From Candidatus Heimdallarchaeota archaeon (GTDB lineage Archaea; Asgardarchaeota; Heimdallarchaeia; Heimdallarchaeales; Kariarchaeaceae): a DNA stretch of 7,901 nt. A program made the translations under genes and the position numbers. The stretch covers positions 1 through 7,901 of the forward strand of contig JALUTL010000333.1 of the NCBI GenBank assembly GCA_027016475.1, in the 5' to 3' direction. Shown piece by piece: positions 6,701-7,901 of the stretch; within the stretch, counting starts at the first letter, position 1, and each line of letters opens with the position of its first letter. The notes beneath the pieces are model-generated. The model worked only from the letters and a program-made list of their open reading frames with translations, was not told where the DNA came from and did no database searches.

Positions 6701-6708
6701 ATATAATA
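6701..6708 (-). promoter_or_regulatory. TATA box of the PPDK gene
   Basis: On the minus strand this reads TATTATAT, centred about 27 nt upstream of the PPDK start codon. This spacing puts the transcription start at or next to the ATG, so PPDK is probably transcribed from its own promoter as a leaderless mRNA rather than with the upstream coiled-coil gene. Confidence 0.6.
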
Positions 6709-6773
6709 CCGAAATTGTCACTTTAAAAATGCTTAGGAAATCCTTGGGAAGATGCTATACATTTCAACAGCGT

Positions 6774-7901
6774 TCACTTTTCCAATTTGGTGACAAATTC
6801 AGGGAGTGGCGTCAGGTTCACCTGAATTTTCTGGGTTGTAATCCCTTCGAGACGTTCTACAAGTTTTGCAATCTCATCAGCAACCTTGTGAGCTTCTCGC
6901 AAATCCCTTTCCACTACTCGTTGCATATCCCGTTTGAGACCTTCCAAAGTGTTTTCCAGTTTGGCTATTTGTCCTTCGAGATCAAGCTTTTCCAGTTCCA
7001 ATCCAATGGTCTCTCTTTTCATTTTGGTTTGCCTTGCAACATTCCATAACCTATCCAAATCTGCGTCCAACAGCTTCCGAAGATTGACTCGAGCAGCATC
7101 CTTTTTATCTCGCTTCATTTCGATTTCGTTGGTCTCCAACAATTGGTCGATTTGGTTGAAAAGGCTCCTAAGCCCTGATGTGGAGCTTTGTTCAGCAAAA
7201 GCAGAAGCAGCATCCGTCACTATTTCCTTTGCCAAAGTCAGATCAATTTTTTCCTTTGCTTTGCTGGATTTATTGATGTACTTTCTCAGTGCCTTACGAA
7301 TATCGGCAAGATAAATATCCAAATCTTTCTGAAGTTTGGAAAACTCATCCTTTACTGCTTCAAATTCTTTTAGCAGAGGATGCTGTCTCAATTCATTGAT
7401 TTGTTGAGTGATACTTTGGATATTCTGCTCCAATTCCTGTACTGTTTGTTCATGATCGAGAATCGATTCAACCAGAGCGAGATACCTTTCCTCCAATTCA
7501 ATAATATCATCGACAATCCATACACCTTCCTCTATGGCAGATTTAGGTTTGTATTTTGAAGAAAGAAATTTGCGAAGGGCATCGACTTCCTTCAGGATTT
7601 TCAGGTAAGCCTTGTCCAAAGCCTTGACCCGTTTGGCATATTTTTTGTCTAGTAGTTTGATATATTTGCTGAACACTTGCTTTGTGAGATTTTCCATGGT
7701 TTCTTGCACTTTGGCGGCATGTCGTTCAAGTGATTGGTAATTTATTGTTTGTGGTGGATCGAGATCGTCAACCGCTTCCGTTATCGCCTCATAGATTTTG
7801 TGACTGTATTTTTCAATTGCACTTACATCGCTTGAATCGACATTGGCAACTTGAAATTCCGTACCAACAGTTTTGAACTCATCCAACCTTTTGGCAATGT
7901 T
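6774..7901 (-). CDS. Long alpha-helical coiled-coil protein, partial at the N-terminus
   Basis: I cannot assign this protein to a functional family. At least 375 residues are visible. The reading frame is open to the window edge: a TTG at 7886-7884 is preceded by sense codons (N-I-A-K-R), so the true start probably lies outside. Composition is rich in Glu, Lys, Leu, Gln and Ala, with few Gly or Pro, and heptad-like spacing over several long blocks. Numbered from that TTG, these blocks are about 45-105, 120-205 and 265-350. No transmembrane segment, signal peptide, Walker motif or cysteine pair is visible, so SMC/Rad50-type ATPase activity is not supported by this part. It ends 95 nt upstream of PPDK on the same strand, but PPDK has its own TATA box. 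A structural, scaffolding or chromosome- or cytoskeleton-associated role is possible, but inferred only from the coiled coil. Confidence 0.8.
   Translation of the reverse strand, partial: NIAKRLDEFKTVGTEFQVANVDSSDVSAIEKYSHKIYEAITEAVDDLDPPQTINYQSLERHAAKVQETMENLTKQVFSKYIKLLDKKYAKRVKALDKAYLKILKEVDALRKFLSSKYKPKSAIEEGVWIVDDIIELEERYLALVESILDHEQTVQELEQNIQSITQQINELRQHPLLKEFEAVKDEFSKLQKDLDIYLADIRKALRKYINKSSKAKEKIDLTLAKEIVTDAASAFAEQSSTSGLRSLFNQIDQLLETNEIEMKRDKKDAARVNLRKLLDADLDRLWNVARQTKMKRETIGLELEKLDLEGQIAKLENTLEGLKRDMQRVVERDLREAHKVADEIAKLVERLEGITTQKIQVNLTPLPEFVTKLEK

Noticed and set aside
6185..6706. 173-codon plus-strand open frame
   Set aside because: It is entirely antisense to the N-terminal part of PPDK and its promoter. 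The PPDK frame has conserved motifs, while this one has none.
1..7901. CRISPR array, insertion sequence, integrase or att site, especially next to the tRNA
   Set aside because: No spaced direct repeats, transposase or recombinase were seen, and no repeat of the tRNA 3' end was noticed elsewhere in the window.

Overview
The window looks archaeal, most likely a mesophilic Thaumarchaeota (Nitrososphaeria)-type genome. The main evidence is a tRNA-Pro gene at 109-239 interrupted by two short introns, each flanked by a bulge-helix-bulge splicing motif, with no encoded CCA. Supporting signs are TATA-like elements about 26-28 nt upstream of several start codons (leaderless transcripts), GTG/TTG starts, a NYN-domain protein of an archaeal type, and a pyruvate phosphate dikinase (PPDK). 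The lineage below 'archaeon' is inference. The DNA is moderately AT-rich, and I see no mobile element, CRISPR array or phage gene.

Layout. 1-108: no gene recognised, apart from a TATA-like element for the tRNA. 109-239 (+): tRNA-Pro(GGG), mature length 74 nt, exons 109-146, 173-194 and 226-239. 310-639 (-): a two-helix membrane protein of unknown function, divergent from 797-1447 (+), a NYN/PIN-fold protein with an altered acidic loop. That gene converges on, and overlaps by 9 nt, 1439-3079 (-), an amidohydrolase fused to a SnoaL/NTF2-like domain. 3080-3326: intergenic DNA with a long imperfect hairpin and a second inverted repeat, possibly a structured RNA. 3327-3725 (-): a multi-pass membrane protein whose 5' end looks frameshifted or oddly initiated. 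3835-6678 (-): a complete PPDK with its own promoter. 6774-7901 (-): a long, helical coiled-coil protein whose N-terminus lies beyond the window edge.

How the genes relate. This is a chromosomal housekeeping neighbourhood rather than an island. PPDK interconverts pyruvate and PEP and would feed gluconeogenesis. The amidohydrolase is probably catabolic or involved in scavenging. The other proteins have no assignable role. Most genes appear to be separate transcription units, and I found no evidence for a multi-gene defence or biosynthetic system. The strongest unusual items are the doubly interrupted tRNA, the amidohydrolase-SnoaL fusion and the structured intergenic segment at about 3142-3281.
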